Assembly: GCA_902806565.1 (NCBI GenBank) | Contig: CADCXA010000029.1 | Location: forward strand, 1,798,001 to 1,862,000 | From: Hypoxylon rubiginosum | Taxonomy: Eukaryota > Ascomycota > Sordariomycetes > Xylariales > Hypoxylaceae | Direction: 5' to 3' | Length of the DNA stretch: 64,000 nucleotides | Part shown: positions 37,300 through 50,000 of the stretch, piece by piece | Layout: each line of letters starts with the position of its first letter | Position numbering within the stretch: the first letter of the stretch is position 1 | Program-made: the position numbers and the translations under genes | The notes under the pieces: generated by a model | Databases searched by the model: none | Told to the model about the DNA's origin: nothing | Seen by the model: the letters and a program-made list of their open reading frames with translations, nothing else

Positions 37300-38277
37300 A
37301 AACCGACTTTTTCTTGCTCAATCTAACGTCAGAATGTTTCCTTAGCTATCCCGTGTATGTTACACAGCGATATCATCTTGGATCGATGTACAGCCTACAT
37401 GACCAAGCATTCCAATTTACCCTAAATTACCACTCACACCAGTGTTGTCTGCTAAAGAAGTCCTACATATGTATGCCTACCTATGCATGCCAGTCTGTTG
37501 CTAACTAAAGATGCGCCGGGCCGTCCCTTGTAAGAGTTATGATTGGAGTATCTGGTGTTTGTTGGGGACTGAATACCTAGCACAACAGGTATATGGTATT
37601 CAGCTAAGGCATTTCATATCCATCATATCCACTCATATATGCTTCGTTGCCACTTGTATACACGCAGTAGTCTAATATCAAGTACTTGATGCAGCAGGCT
37701 GCGGGTTATTAAATACACGCCTCCCATTTTTTAGAGTCGTTACATTGAAACCTCAGCTCATGTACCTGTCGGGAAGAGGCAGGACGGAAAGCGCCCATAA
37801 GCAGCCCAGCAAGCCACCCTAATCATCTCATGAGGTCTATCAATTAAAGGCTACAAGCTACATCGCTTACCGCCAGGAGCTGCGAGCCTATGAATAGGTA
37901 CCTACCCAGGGTGCGTAACTCGAGCCTCATCTTATCCCGCTTAGCTATTTCATACTCTCGGTGTGTTCGACCGACTCTCCATTCTGCCTCAGGAGGAGTA
38001 TTTTCGCCTATGAGAGATCATTACGTCTGTGTTGGGTGTACATGAGAGCTAGTGAAATTCGTAGCGGCTGTTGTACTTGCCTGGACTTACACTTTGCGAC
38101 CCACGCTCTGCTCCGGCCATTCCCGGGGTAGACCCCCTATTTGTTGCCCGAGCAGCCCGTGCTCGCGCTCCGAGTTTCTGCGAACAAACTCAGATAAAAC
38201 CAAGCTAGCACCCATAGACCTTGTCCATCCAACAGAGGTTGCAAATGGGAGTCCTGTGTAAAAGGGAGTCACCACGG
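37300..38277. other. Intergenic region
   Basis: About 980 bp between the glycosyltransferase relic and the 3' end of the NLR-like gene. Short open frames only; no recognisable domain, tRNA or repeat. Confidence 0.4.
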
Positions 38278-41200
38278 TTAGGTACCATTGAAACCAGTAT
38301 AAACGAACTCCCCAGGTCCAAAATTGGCCTTTATCGTACATGGCTGAACTGACATGGAAATCACTGGGTATAGCTTGCGGTACACGAGCTCGTGCGAACC
38401 TTTAACTGCATAGATTCATCGTGTCAGCAGAGTTCAATCTTATACAGCTGACCATCTTCGACTTACAGACAAGCTGTCCATTCAGGGTGTAGTAGTAGGA
38501 ACCGTCCGTCCAGTTCAAGCCGCATCCAATCACGTCTCCCTCGGCATACGTGTCGCCGTCACCAAGTGTCATGGTATTCTCCATGATGAATCCATCCCCG
38601 TGGTACCCGATGGTGTCGTTGCTCCATCCCGGCCAGCGGTCTCTGAGATCGTCAAACTCACCGCACAGTCCGATTCCTACCAAGGTGCCCATGCCGGCTA
38701 TCCTGTTGCCTTTCCTGTCGAAGTTGTCCGGGTTATCACTCTCCAATATCTTTATCTCGAAATACGGTACACCCGTATCTCGAGGCGGTAAAGGGTGATC
38801 TGCTCGGACGCTTATTGGACTGCGCTCATGCTCTATAAAGCCGTCAGTTAGGCCCCACCTGCTGCTTATCGAGCGGCTTGAAGGAACGGGTAGTGGTTGC
38901 TCTTACCTTTGTACTTGACCTCGAGGTCGTTTACTATTTCCAGTTCCGACACCCGGCTACGCTGGAGCCATGATCGCGGCGACTCGATGCGGGTTGGGCA
39001 GCGGGTTTTCTTCTCCGGTGGCTTAGACGCGCCATCGATCCACGGCAGCGTGTTTCCCATTTGGTATAGGAAATGGTTCAGCGTCCACTGGTCGTTGTCC
39101 TCGCGCCGTGAAGCCGATCTGCGGAGCGGCGCCAGCTTCTCCCATCCGTCTTGGGAGCCTACCTCGAGGACGGCTCGCAGCGCCCCAAACCCGTCCTCTA
39201 GCACGGAAAGATTGGTACCTAGCTTGTCGAGACACGAATTGAATAGTTCGGTCCTGAACTCGCCGGGAGTATGCATAGGGATCATCTCAAATGCGGATGG
39301 GTAGCCGCTGGCTTTACGCAGGAATGGGTTAATTCCAGAGGCGAGAAGGTCCTTCGCCCAGAGGCACTGGCCGTCCAGAAGGGCAGCCGCCAACAGGGTA
39401 TGCCCTTCCGGTGACCGGGAATTAATGACATTGTGGTCCTTCTCTCGTTTGAGGAGTTCAGTTACATTCTGCAAGTACCCCTTTTCGTAAGCCTTCCAAA
39501 TAGCTGTTATTCGATCATTTGCATCCCACGGTTCCTCTCCTGCCTGAAATCGTAGCTCTAACAGTGCCTCTAGCATGCTCTGGCCAATATCTCTTATTGC
39601 TGCGATCTGGAGACAGCTACCGCCTGTCTCGCACCGGTCCGTGGCGCGGGCTCCGGCCTGTAGCAGCAGGGTCATAGCGTCGCTGGTCCCTTCAGCGAGG
39701 GCGCAGTGCAGTGCCGTGTAGCCGTCGTGGTCGCGGATGTGGATGTCGGGCTTGTATCGGAGAAGCACGCTAATATTTTCGGAGCCGTCGGGGTTTCCGG
39801 AGGCCCGGTGCAGAGGCGTCCTGCCCGAAATATCTACGATGTTGATAACGGTAGCATCTGCCTCGAGTAGCTTTGTGAGTATTTCGCTGTTGGCCCGGCG
39901 GGCTGCCTCGAGCAGAGCTGTGCCACCACCTTCATTCTGGGCCTCGAATATCACCTCGCCGTGCTGGATCAGCATTTCCAGGATATCCGTACACTGCTGT
40001 TCTACAGCTATATGTAATACAGTAGAGCCGTCTGGCCGACGCAGGCTCACGTCCGCCCGGGCGTTTAGAAGGACTTGCACCGATTCGCTCTCCCCCCAGT
40101 ACGTAGCGCGCATTACGGGAGTCCACTGTTGGTGGTCGAGATCGTTGACGTTGGAGCCGCTATCGAGCAGACACTTGGTCACGTCGGGGTTGTCGGCGCC
40201 CGCGTGTAGTGGCGTCCACCCAGATTTGTTGGCAATATTGACGTTGGCCTGGTGCTCTACTAGTACCTTCACGATATCGAGGTAGCCCGAGTACGCGGCC
40301 CGAAACAAGGGTGTTCTTCCATTAACGTCTTGTTTATTGACAAGGTTGGGTTTCTCGTTATTATCCTCGGCCTTGGTCATGACGTTGAGTAGTACCTTGA
40401 CAATCTCTAGCTCCCCTGAGTCGGCTGCCACGTGTAGCGGTATGGAACCATCCTTGTCTGTCCGGCTCCAATCAGCACTCTTATCCAGTAGCATGGATGC
40501 GACGCATAGCTTGGACACGACGCTACCGTTTTCGGTCCGTTTCTTGGCTGCGCAATGTAGAGGTGTCTGCCCGCTGTCAGTTGGCCGGTTCACTTCAACA
40601 TCGTGTTTGAGTAGGACGCCAACGACGTCTTCGTATCCTTTCCACGCGGCCGTATGTAATGCTGTGCTACCTAGTGGGTCGGCCACATGTACGATATCCG
40701 GGTCCCTGCCTATCAAGAAATTTATGGCTTTAACGTTCCGAGTCTTAGCTGCTAGTATAAAGGGCGGGTTGATCGTAAAGACGTCGTCGTCGACTTTCTG
40801 CTCCACCCCCCATATCTTCTCAACCGCTGTAATAGATCCAGACTGAATGGCAACATGGAAGGGTGTAGCGTCGTTGTCGTCCATAATGTCCAACCTTGCC
40901 CGACTAAGCAGCACGTCAACGGTGTCGTCGAAGCCGTTGCGAATTGCGAGATGCAAGGGCGTAGCACCACTCTCGTCTTGCGGGTCTACTTCAACACCGC
41001 GATGGAGGAGAAAGTCCACCATTTTAGGGTATTTCACCGCCAAGTGGAGGGCGGTGCGCCTGTCCCGAGTGCGTGAGTTGATAAATGCCCCTTTTATTAG
41101 TAGCATCTTAGTAATGCGTACATATCCCTTTTCCGCAGCCTTATGTAATGGTGTCCATCGGCCCGGGCCAAGGCAGTTGGGGTCTGCGCCGTTGTCGAGG

Positions 41201-44200
41201 AGGTACTCCACTACTAGCTCGTGGCCGGCGCCCGCCGCATTATATAGTGCTTTCTGATCAGCAACAGAGGCGGCCTTGGGGCCAATCGTGGAACATAGCT
41301 CAACGATAGCTGCGTGCCCAGAGGAAGCCGCTGCGACCAGGCCGTCATCGAGCGCTGTCTGGACGGATAAATCATCCGAGCGCGACAGCAGGAGCTTTAC
41401 GATGTCCAGATGACCGCTCTCCGCTGCTATTTGGAGTGGTGTTTTACCCTCTTCAAGCGAAGTGTTGACCTCCGCGCTCTGCTTGCCCAAAGTATCAATG
41501 AGCTTCTCAGCGACGTCTAGATATCCAAGCCCGCAGGCCATGTGGAGGGCTGATTGGGATTTGACATTGATTATACTCGGATCAGCACCATGGTCGAGCA
41601 AAATAGCCACCATTTCCACCCCGTTGTAGACGGCGTAATGAAGAGCAGTCGACCGGTCGTTGTCGGCGAGGTCGAGATCTGCGTGGCTGTCGACTAGTGT
41701 GCGGACGACATGGACGAGGCCGGTCCGAGCAGCAAGCACCAGCGGGGTGCGCCCGTCTCGGTCCCTGGCATTGATGTTGACGCCACCCTTGCGTAACAGC
41801 AGCCTGATGATACTGCTCTCACCGCCGATGACGGCTTGGTGCAGCGGCGTGCGGCCTTGCTCGTCAGTGGCTGACACAGATGAGTACTCCAGAAGCGCTT
41901 GAACGGCGTTATAACACCCCCATTTGGCGGCCGTGTTGAGTGCCATGGTGATAGCACTAAGGTTAGTGCTAGACTCGACGATGGGCCTTATGAGCGTCTC
42001 TATCACTTTAGAATTATCGCTATGCGCCGCGGCCACTAGCGCATCGACACCACTAGCACCCGCGTTAAGAAACAAGTCGATTAAATCGTCGTGGCCTTCA
42101 CGAATGGCGCTCGGGAGGAGGCTATCCGGACTCGGTAGATCGTGATGAAACGTATGCCCATCCTGCATGCTAGCAGCGATAATGCGAGGGAAGTTCAGCT
42201 CGCTGGCAATGTGTTGGGCTGTGAGATTTCCCGGCGTCGGACCGATCTGCGGAGAAATGCTCAGACGGTAGAGTTCGTACCATCTAGTAACCAGCCCTAC
42301 GTTCTGTAGCATTGCCGTGACAGTGGAATCGAGGGCAGCGTTGGCGTTAGCTAGTCGGTAGTGTACCGGCCATTGTGTCGTCGCATACCCCAGAAAGTTC
42401 AGGATCGACGAGTTGCTCGGCCACATCTCGTACTTCCATGCAACTTGAGCACGGCAGTTAGACCATGATATTTCCAGCTTCTCTAGATTAGAGAGGAGCT
42501 GCGTCAGGTACTCGATACAGAGGGTAGCTAACTCTGCATGAGACAGCAGCTTGAAAGTCCTCTGTTCTTGCTGCTGATGTTGCGAAGCAGCCGTATTTAC
42601 ATCTGAGACCTTGAAGGACTTCCTCACCGAAGAGTTCACCGGAAATACGACCTGGTTCTCCAGCCGAAGTATCATGCTTAAGTGGCGCCTGATGTCGTCT
42701 GTGACTGACACCGAGATATTCGATTGCATCTTCTCAATGTTAAAGCCGCGCTCCTTCACGGCAACTGCCGCAGCGAACTCTTCAGCCCGAAGTGGTCGCC
42801 GGGCCTGTAGGGCCCATGATAACGCCAGCCGGCACCATTCCAGTGTCTGGGGCTCCTTCTTTTCTAGGTCGTCGATGATCCGCTTGTAGATCTCGTCTTC
42901 GGCCTTCGGCCACTCCCTTAGACCTATATCGAGCGCTTCCGCGGTGGATAGCGAGAAATTTTGCGATAGCTGCGTGATGTATAGATTCGCGGTAGCAAAA
43001 GAGCCGCGAAATGGTATGAGGTTCTCAAGGATCGTATCCTTGAAGGCAGCCACGTTCCCTTGGCCCTGCGTGTGCGCCAGACCGTCTAGTTTAGCCTCTA
43101 TGAACTTGTTTCGAGACACGTCTGCTACAGCTCCCAAATCTATGATGGTCCTCGGTGGTGCATAGTCGGCCAACACATCTGGAAACTCGTTTTGATCAGA
43201 GTCTTTCCCCCTACCGGTGCTGATATACACGTAGTCCCCGCCGATGGACGAAAGATAGGATAGCAGTCTCTGGTACAATCCAGTCATCTCTGTGGATATG
43301 TCATTGATGTTACTGGTTAGCATGACGACTTTCCAACCCCTGATATGCCGGAAGAGCTCCGAAACAAACGTCCATAGGGTGTGCATGCTCCACCTTTGCT
43401 CCTGGGCGTGATCAACGTAGAAGTTTCTCATACGTTGAAAGATGAACGGTATTTGGGAGAGCAATTGGTGTGCGATAGACAAGAGGACAGACTGGGTAGG
43501 GTGTATAGACATTAGGGATGATTCCGTCAACGCCTCTAGGACTAGTGCTTTCTTGAACCGTCGCTTGATTCTCTGCGCAAGGAGCTTCATAAGGGTTAGC
43601 TTTCCATGTCCTGGGGGTCCAATGATGTGAATTGCTATCGGCTTTTGGAATGCATCGATGCTGAGGTTTTCGATCTGGTCTTGGTATATCTCCAAGTCCG
43701 CAGCTCCCGCCACCAAGTGTACTGAGTTAGCCTCGTGGATGAGCCATCTAGAAGGCGCTACCAGTTGCAGGCAGTCGAGAAAGTCAGCCCGCAGAGAAGC
43801 GGAGCTCAAGTCCTCGCTAGACCAAGATTCTATACCAATAAGTGATTAGAGGGGATACCAGTCAGTGGCTTACAAAGACTCGGGAGACATGGAGCTAAGA
43901 TACCGAGGTTGAGGAGTCTTGGAGGTGCTAGACTATCTCGAAGCAGCTTTCGCACATCTCTATCTTCGGGAGAAAGATTCACCGCGACATCGTCACCCAT
44001 GAGAGCAAAAGTATTCTCATTTAGGACTTCCCCTGCTAGGGAATCTCTATTCTGGGAATTGGGTCAGCATCAGCGAGAAATGCCATCAGACACTACCAGG
44101 TCTCCGGCAAGCGCTGGGGTGGGATCATTACCAGTTTGTTGACCAATTCCGAACCGGCTTGGTCAAAGAAATTGATAATATGGTATCGCGATGCTATACC

Positions 44201-45045
44201 GTAGAACTCTGAGGCTGTAGACTCAACAAGCACTGCCAAAGCTGAGACAAAGCGTGTCTTCCAGCCTCTTAACTCGATCCCGTTCATCGAAATCATCTTG
44301 CCCAAAAGGGTCTCCCAGACGTTGAGCGTAGGTACCGTATGAGGCGTTGAAATGAAGACCTGGACTTTATGTGAGAAGGGTTTCCTAACGCATCAAGATC
44401 AACTCGAGCTCCCTAATAGGCTTACAATGTCTGACGTTATCACAGCAACGTCATAATATCGAGGGTTGGAGTTTGCTAAAACTAGTGCCTGCCACGATAT
44501 CTGAGTTTACCATACTAATCACCCCTAGAGGAATTACACTCGAGGGCCAGCTTCTCACCTGCTTGATAATAATCCCACCGAGGCCATAACCAACGAGCAG
44601 AACGGTTGTCCACTTTGAGGGGTGGTTAGAAACTAGAAATGATCTAAATAGTATAGAGTAGTTCATATGCTTTACCTTATTCTTGGTTGCCGTATTTCTC
44701 CTTATAGCCTTTAAGAGAATAGATGCCTCCTTGGAGAAGTCATTATCGGAAAGAACATTCTTGTCGGCCGCCGCTCTAGCCTGGAAGAGAGAAAATTCGA
44801 AGACGCGCGCCTCTGGAACAAGCGCAGGGAGTGATCGAAGGAAGGACTGGTGTTCTGCATCTTCCATATCCCCATCATCAGGTCGGGTGTTGTCATGGCG
44901 AGATATTCCGACTAGATAGATACTATTCAAGGATCACCAGGCTGATTTTAGGAAGAGACGACCGCGAATCAAACACTTACTCATATTTACTGGCTGCGCT
45001 CTGGACACTCAGCAGACTAAGACTTTCCGAAGTCTTGAATGGCAT
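38278..45045 (-). CDS. NLR-like protein: hydrolase-like domain, P-loop NTPase, ankyrin repeats, SPRY
   Basis: Predicted 2,073 aa, nine exons (minus): 45045-44981, 44922-44676, 44612-44559, 44488-44426, 44359-44132, 44051-43904, 43829-38907, 38832-38467, 38405-38278; all phases agree. Residues about 23-260 form an alpha/beta-hydrolase-like domain (YLVGISRHDN, LLVGYGLGGIIIKQ, VFISTPHT), but the GxSxG serine is Gly (GYGLGG). The P-loop is GPPGHGKLT (about 339-347). Walker B, normally a DxLDE-type motif in fungal STAND proteins, reads VVMLTSNINDIS. From about 840 to 1775 there are about 25 ankyrin repeats (TPLHLAA-type, 30-37 residues each). The C-terminal SPRY domain (about 1910-2073) runs from VPYFEIKILE through GYHGDGF to the last exon (HELVYRKLYPVISM, then NFGPGEFVY). 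Cytosolic sensor by analogy with fungal NLRs; ligand unknown. The 63-bp intron 44613-44675 is in frame and may be retained. No stop or frameshift found. Confidence 0.88.
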
Positions 45046-45502
45046 ATTGCGCGAATTGTATGGAGCTAGACTGCCGACATCAATGTGATGATGGCACGGA
45101 TGAGAAACCCTATGTATTATCTGAGTGAACTGCTACCAGCTACCCCATGACAAGAGGATCGCGCCCCTTCCCTAAAACAACGCATAACCAAGCGGTGTAC
45201 AGCCTACATGTGGGCGCAATGCAGATACCTAGAGCAGCGGCTTGATTGGAGGGAGTAAGACCATGTTTCGGGCCAAGGCTGAGAGACGCGATGTATAATA
45301 CTCCTCACATTGTACTGGGTACATCTGCTATATTAGTACTCCCACACCTTGTTGCAACCTCTCAGCTTCGTTCAAACGTCAATCACTGCCCCCTGCAGTC
45401 GATGGATTTCAATATTCTTTTATATTGGCACACTCTTCCTGACTCGTCATACCACCACCTGCACCACCTATCCCTCATTGCTAATATCTGATATCGGCCC
45501 TT
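45046..45502. other. Intergenic region
   Basis: About 460 bp between the NLR-like gene start and the stop codon of the next minus-strand gene. It must hold the NLR-like gene's promoter. Nothing else recognised. Confidence 0.4.
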
Positions 45503-46450
45503 CTACTGTGGCTGTTGTATTTCGGGTAACTCGGAAGTTGATTGTGCGAGATCGTCGTCCCTGACTGCGTCAATCCTAGTAACGGACACGGCGTCACCTA
45601 GCTGGCGCAGGTTGACAGACCGGAGATTGCTCAGGTCAATTTGTTGATCAGCCATGAGGGCACCCTTTGGTTCTGGGAATTGTACGCCACGCTTGAAGAT
45701 GACGGGGTCGTTCCGGCGATCCCCAACCAGTTGGTGAACGATCCAGGCGGCTCTATAGTGGACGTCAGCCAGAGCGTTGATGGAGAAGTAACCGCGGAAG
45801 CGGTCAGTATCCTCGTGTAGCCGCAGCAGGATTGCAGCACGCAATTCACGCACGACACCTGACCTTTGGCTTGCATTCTCGTATAGGCTGAGAGCCACCG
45901 CATTACGCTTGCCGTATTCGCGCCCGCGTCGCACCCTTGCCCCTGTCACCACCGCCCAGTTCGCCCGGTTTGTTGTCGTTTTCACCTCCCATCTACCTGT
46001 GAGCGTTGCAGAAGCCACTGAAGCACCCGCCGATGCGCCTTGTTCAACCGAGTGTGTGTCCTCCACCGTCGCCGACGTCTCCTCATAACTATATTCGCGG
46101 TCTGGCCAGATCGCCACTACCTCTGGGGCGTGCAGCAGTGGTTCCTCCTCGTCTTCGAAATAGATGGTCACTTGAACCTCACGAAACCGCCGCCTTTGGT
46201 TAATGCCCTGGAAGCGGAACCCGATCACAATTAGCGTAGCCGCCTCGCCATCCGGGCTTTCTTGGCCGTGGAGAACCTTGAGCAGATCGGCTTGGATCAG
46301 TAAACCCGCAGTCGTGTCATCGGTGATATTCTCCCGCTGGATCTCATCACCCTGATTCAGCGTGTGAAAGCGCGCTTCGGTTCCTAGCGGGGCGTCTGTG
46401 AGTTCAATCGAGATTCCCTCTTGGAGCGTATGTTGCTGATCTTCTTCCAT
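45503..46450 (-). CDS. Intronless 315-aa protein of unknown function
   Basis: Single open frame starting MEEDQQHTLQEG, no introns, unusual beside its intron-rich neighbours. I do not recognise a domain. By eye, residues 70-115 and 150-230 alternate hydrophobic and polar residues (LIVIGFRFQG, EVQVTIYFED, RWEVKTTTNR, NAVALSLYEN), suggesting a beta-rich fold. Between them, residues 121-152 form a Ser/Thr/Glu stretch passing into a Gly/Ala/Ser patch (EQGASAGASVASATLTG), which could be a flexible loop or hairpin. The C-terminal 55 residues are acidic and probably disordered. There is no signal peptide or clear membrane helix and no cysteine. It lies between the NLR-like gene and a divergent protease gene (599 bp from that start codon), so a partner or substrate role is possible but is inference. 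Confidence 0.75.
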   Translation of the reverse strand: MEEDQQHTLQEGISIELTDAPLGTEARFHTLNQGDEIQRENITDDTTAGLLIQADLLKVLHGQESPDGEAATLIVIGFRFQGINQRRRFREVQVTIYFEDEEEPLLHAPEVVAIWPDREYSYEETSATVEDTHSVEQGASAGASVASATLTGRWEVKTTTNRANWAVVTGARVRRGREYGKRNAVALSLYENASQRSGVVRELRAAILLRLHEDTDRFRGYFSINALADVHYRAAWIVHQLVGDRRNDPVIFKRGVQFPEPKGALMADQQIDLSNLRSVNLRQLGDAVSVTRIDAVRDDDLAQSTSELPEIQQPQ

Positions 46451-47048
46451 GGTACTCGTTCGAGATTCTAATCAGTCGTCATACAATAGCAATAGTAATG
46501 GCAATGGCAATGACAATGGCAATGAAGACGAGTCCCTAACAAGACCCCTAATTCAAGTGACTTATATACCCATGCTAGCAGCGAACCTATTTCCGAGTTC
46601 GCTTGGCGTAGGTAGGTACACCATAAGCGTCAACGAGAGTTCAGGTTTTGGCCCCCATCCCCCTTTCTTTCCCAACCGTGTACAGGTGAGACATTCGGTG
46701 TGCAACGAGATGATGTACTGAGTACTTATGGTTCAGCCAAGGCGTTCTCCGCCCCATTCCTAATGCTGCAGTAGGAGATATCCAGACTTAGTCTTTTTCT
46801 CAAGTAAAAATATGGCCATCGAATGCTGCACGCATACCGTCTCATACAATAATACCTATCTCCCGAACCCGCTCATGGTTTCCATCGAATGCTGTTAAGA
46901 CAAGGCTATTACGAACAGGCAATAAAAATTGAAAATATTTCTCCATGATCCTGGCTTTGAGTAGGACTGAATAATAGCATCTCTGTTACACGCGCTTCTG
47001 TTCCTCATTTCGCTATACCGTTAGTGCGGTTCTACTACTACTCTTACA
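46451..47048. promoter_or_regulatory. Bidirectional promoter region of the 315-aa protein and the protease
   Basis: About 600 bp between two divergent starts. Near its left edge lies an imperfect AATGGC hexamer repeat (46495-46528). No coding signal. A shared promoter would allow coordinated expression; this is inferred from layout. Confidence 0.4.
46495..46528. repeat. Imperfect AATGGC hexanucleotide repeat
   Basis: About five copies of AATGGC/AATGAC just upstream of the 315-aa protein start. Simple repeat, likely in its 5' leader. Confidence 0.6.
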
Positions 47049-50000
47049 ATGCCACTAGCAGATGGAGATGAAAAGAAGGACTCTGGCAGCGCTCGGCAGA
47101 CAAAGCTGCTCGAGATTACAACAAAATGGCACACTCAACTGAAGGATTCGACACAAGAAAACTACGGCGATATTATTGGAAATTTCCGGGAAGCGATCCG
47201 CGACGAACTAACGGGTCAACAGAGGAGTCGATCAGTGTCAGAGGATGATATCATTAACGTACTCGACCAAAACAAGGATATGTACAGCACACTCTTCCAG
47301 GACCAAAAACATTCATCGTCCAGTATTTTTCACGAGATCCTAAAACGCCTGAAAATTTCAACTAATGGGGACGACGAAAACAAGTGGGCTGCTGCACGTC
47401 TGTTCCTCCAACACCTTGTCATCAGCTATCCACGTGTGCTCACACATCGAGATGATGGTGACCTCAACCCTTTAGAACAAGCAGCTAAGAAGAATAAACC
47501 TATCGTACTTCTTATCACCGACCTCGTGGTTCCCGACGAGATCTTGTCGCTTCTTCGGCGCAAATGCGACAAGGCGACATCAAGACTTGGACCTAGTACC
47601 CCCATGAAACAAGGTACAGCCCGAAACTGCACCATCGAACTAAATAAGGTCCTAGTGAAGCGGTTTCGGAGGACCGGCAAATTCGACCACGCAGCCTGCC
47701 TACACGACCTGATTGATGAGAAGAAGCTCGCTGAGTCGAACGAGAATCTGCGGCAAACCTTGGAGGAAGCACTACTAGGCGAAACGGATAACGATAATAG
47801 GACCACTTGCCTCCATAGCCTCCTTAAGGACGACACTATATTTACTTTGAAAGATGTCGACAAAGCAGTTATAGCTTTCCAACACCTCATCAGGCTATGT
47901 CCCGGGCCGCTCATGAGAGTCTGTGATCAAAACGGGCTAACTCCGCTGCACAATGCGATTCGGCTCTATAGTCAGGACAACTTTGACTTTGAGCTGCTCA
48001 ACAAGATCATCGTCGAGCTATTCATGCGATCGCCGGAGTCCCTGTACGACACTGTCCAGGGAAACCAGAAGAATAAGGACTACAACAAATCGCCCTATGC
48101 GCTGCTCAAAGAAATGAAGCTGCCGCTACCCGGACCTAATACAAAGAGTAACAAACCTCAATGTTATACTGACATTGAGCGGACTCTAAAGTATGCGTGT
48201 ATCGGTGGCAGACTTGCGCGCAATCAGAAGAGAGACTATCTGTATGGCGAGCAGGATAATGGTATGTTGTCTAGAAATCCGCTGAGGCTACAGTCCATTA
48301 GGGCAGTGTGGTTTAGCTCATCTCCATTACTCTTCCCTTTGATCTCCCATTATTTAGCTATAGAGAAGCTAACGCTGTTTTTCTTTTGCCTGTATCAGCT
48401 CCTAGACTATTTCTTGATCTAGAGCACGTGAATGGTGGTGTGAATAAAAAATATCTTGAGATGTTGTCAGAAAAGGTCAACCAAGCCTATGACACGGCCC
48501 TAGAATATGTCAAGCTACCTCGGATTCAGCAAAAGTCGATGGGCCAGCCCGTAACCGGCCCAGATAGCCGGGGCCCAGTGAGCAAGGTTATTGGTACAAT
48601 AGGGAGTGAAGCTCCTGAAGAGTCGAACCCATACTCCCAGGTGTTTGCCTGGCTTAAAATGAAGGAAAAAGTCGAAAAGATATTCAACGTCATTGTTGAC
48701 GACCTCGGGGACAGATCTCACAGCGACGATGCCATTGTGAAAGCGTTACAACCCTTCGACATCGAAGTATGGGATTGGATGAAATTTGACATGTGCAGCA
48801 GCACCATCCAGAAAGCAGCACCGAATGTGCGCCGCGTTTTTCTCCACGCAAGTGGTAACAACGCGATTCTTCGGAGCTGGTCCTGTAACACAGGATTTAT
48901 TCAGTTCAAACAGGTGACGGGATATTTCTCCTTTCCCCTCTTGTTTCTTTCCTCCTATGTCGTTCTCATGCAACCCCACGTATTCTACAGCCCACTATCT
49001 AACTCTCTTGGTCACTATTTAGCTTGAAGAGATCACGATTACTATGTATCCAGGCGTAAGTACAAGCATCCTCCATCTTTACTTTGATATATCGTTAACA
49101 TATCACACCGGAAGAAACGCGAATCAAAGGAAACACTCCAGCTCTATCTTGAAGATTTCAGGATAGCTTTCTCCAGCCATAGACTCGGCTCCCAGCCAAA
49201 GATAACGATTCGAGGCCTCGACAATTTGTCCATGTCTAGACCTCCGTTAGAGAGAACGATGAAATCATCCAGCACAGACCAGCAATCCGAGTATGCTCTG
49301 CAGGGTCCCTTTGCTGGTCTATTTATTAAATCTCCTTAGAGAGTAATCACTCAAATAGTTTACTAACCTATTGCGTGTTAGGGATGCATGGATCAGAAAT
49401 CTCACACCATTCCGCAAAGCGCTAGACAACTGGTTTAGTGGTCGTCACCATGATCAAGGGGAACCCGACAGTAAGAAGGATGATAATGGGGACGACGGGC
49501 CACTGGTCAAGATTGCGCTGATTGACAGCGGCGTAAATATCCGCCATCAGGAGGTCGGCAACATAGAAGCGACAGAGTCGTTCTATAACCTGTCCTCTTC
49601 AAATGGCTTTCGTGACGTCTTCGCAGACCCTTCTACTCACGGCACACAGATGGCTACCTGCATCCTCAAGGTCTGCCCCAGGGCTAAACTCTATGTCGCT
49701 CGACTGGATGACTCCAAGGAACAATTCACGATTGAATCTACTCTCCAGGTAAGAACAAAGCTGGCCTTTGGTGGTAGATCTGGAAAGCATTGGAGAGTGG
49801 ACTGGCAATGACTGACATAGAAAACCTAGGCACTGGAATGGGCTACAAAGAAAGGGGTGGACATCATCTCCATGAGCTGGACATTCAACCAGACCAAACT
49901 CGGTGAACAGGAAAGGACAGAGTTCAAAGCGGCTATCAATAAGGCATCGAGCGAGAATATTCTCCTATTCGCTTCACTCAATGACGCAGAACCGAACTCA

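Noticed and set aside
45503..46450. Calling the 315-aa protein a gasdermin
   Set aside because: I see no sequence motif of the family; only the gene neighbourhood suggests the comparison.
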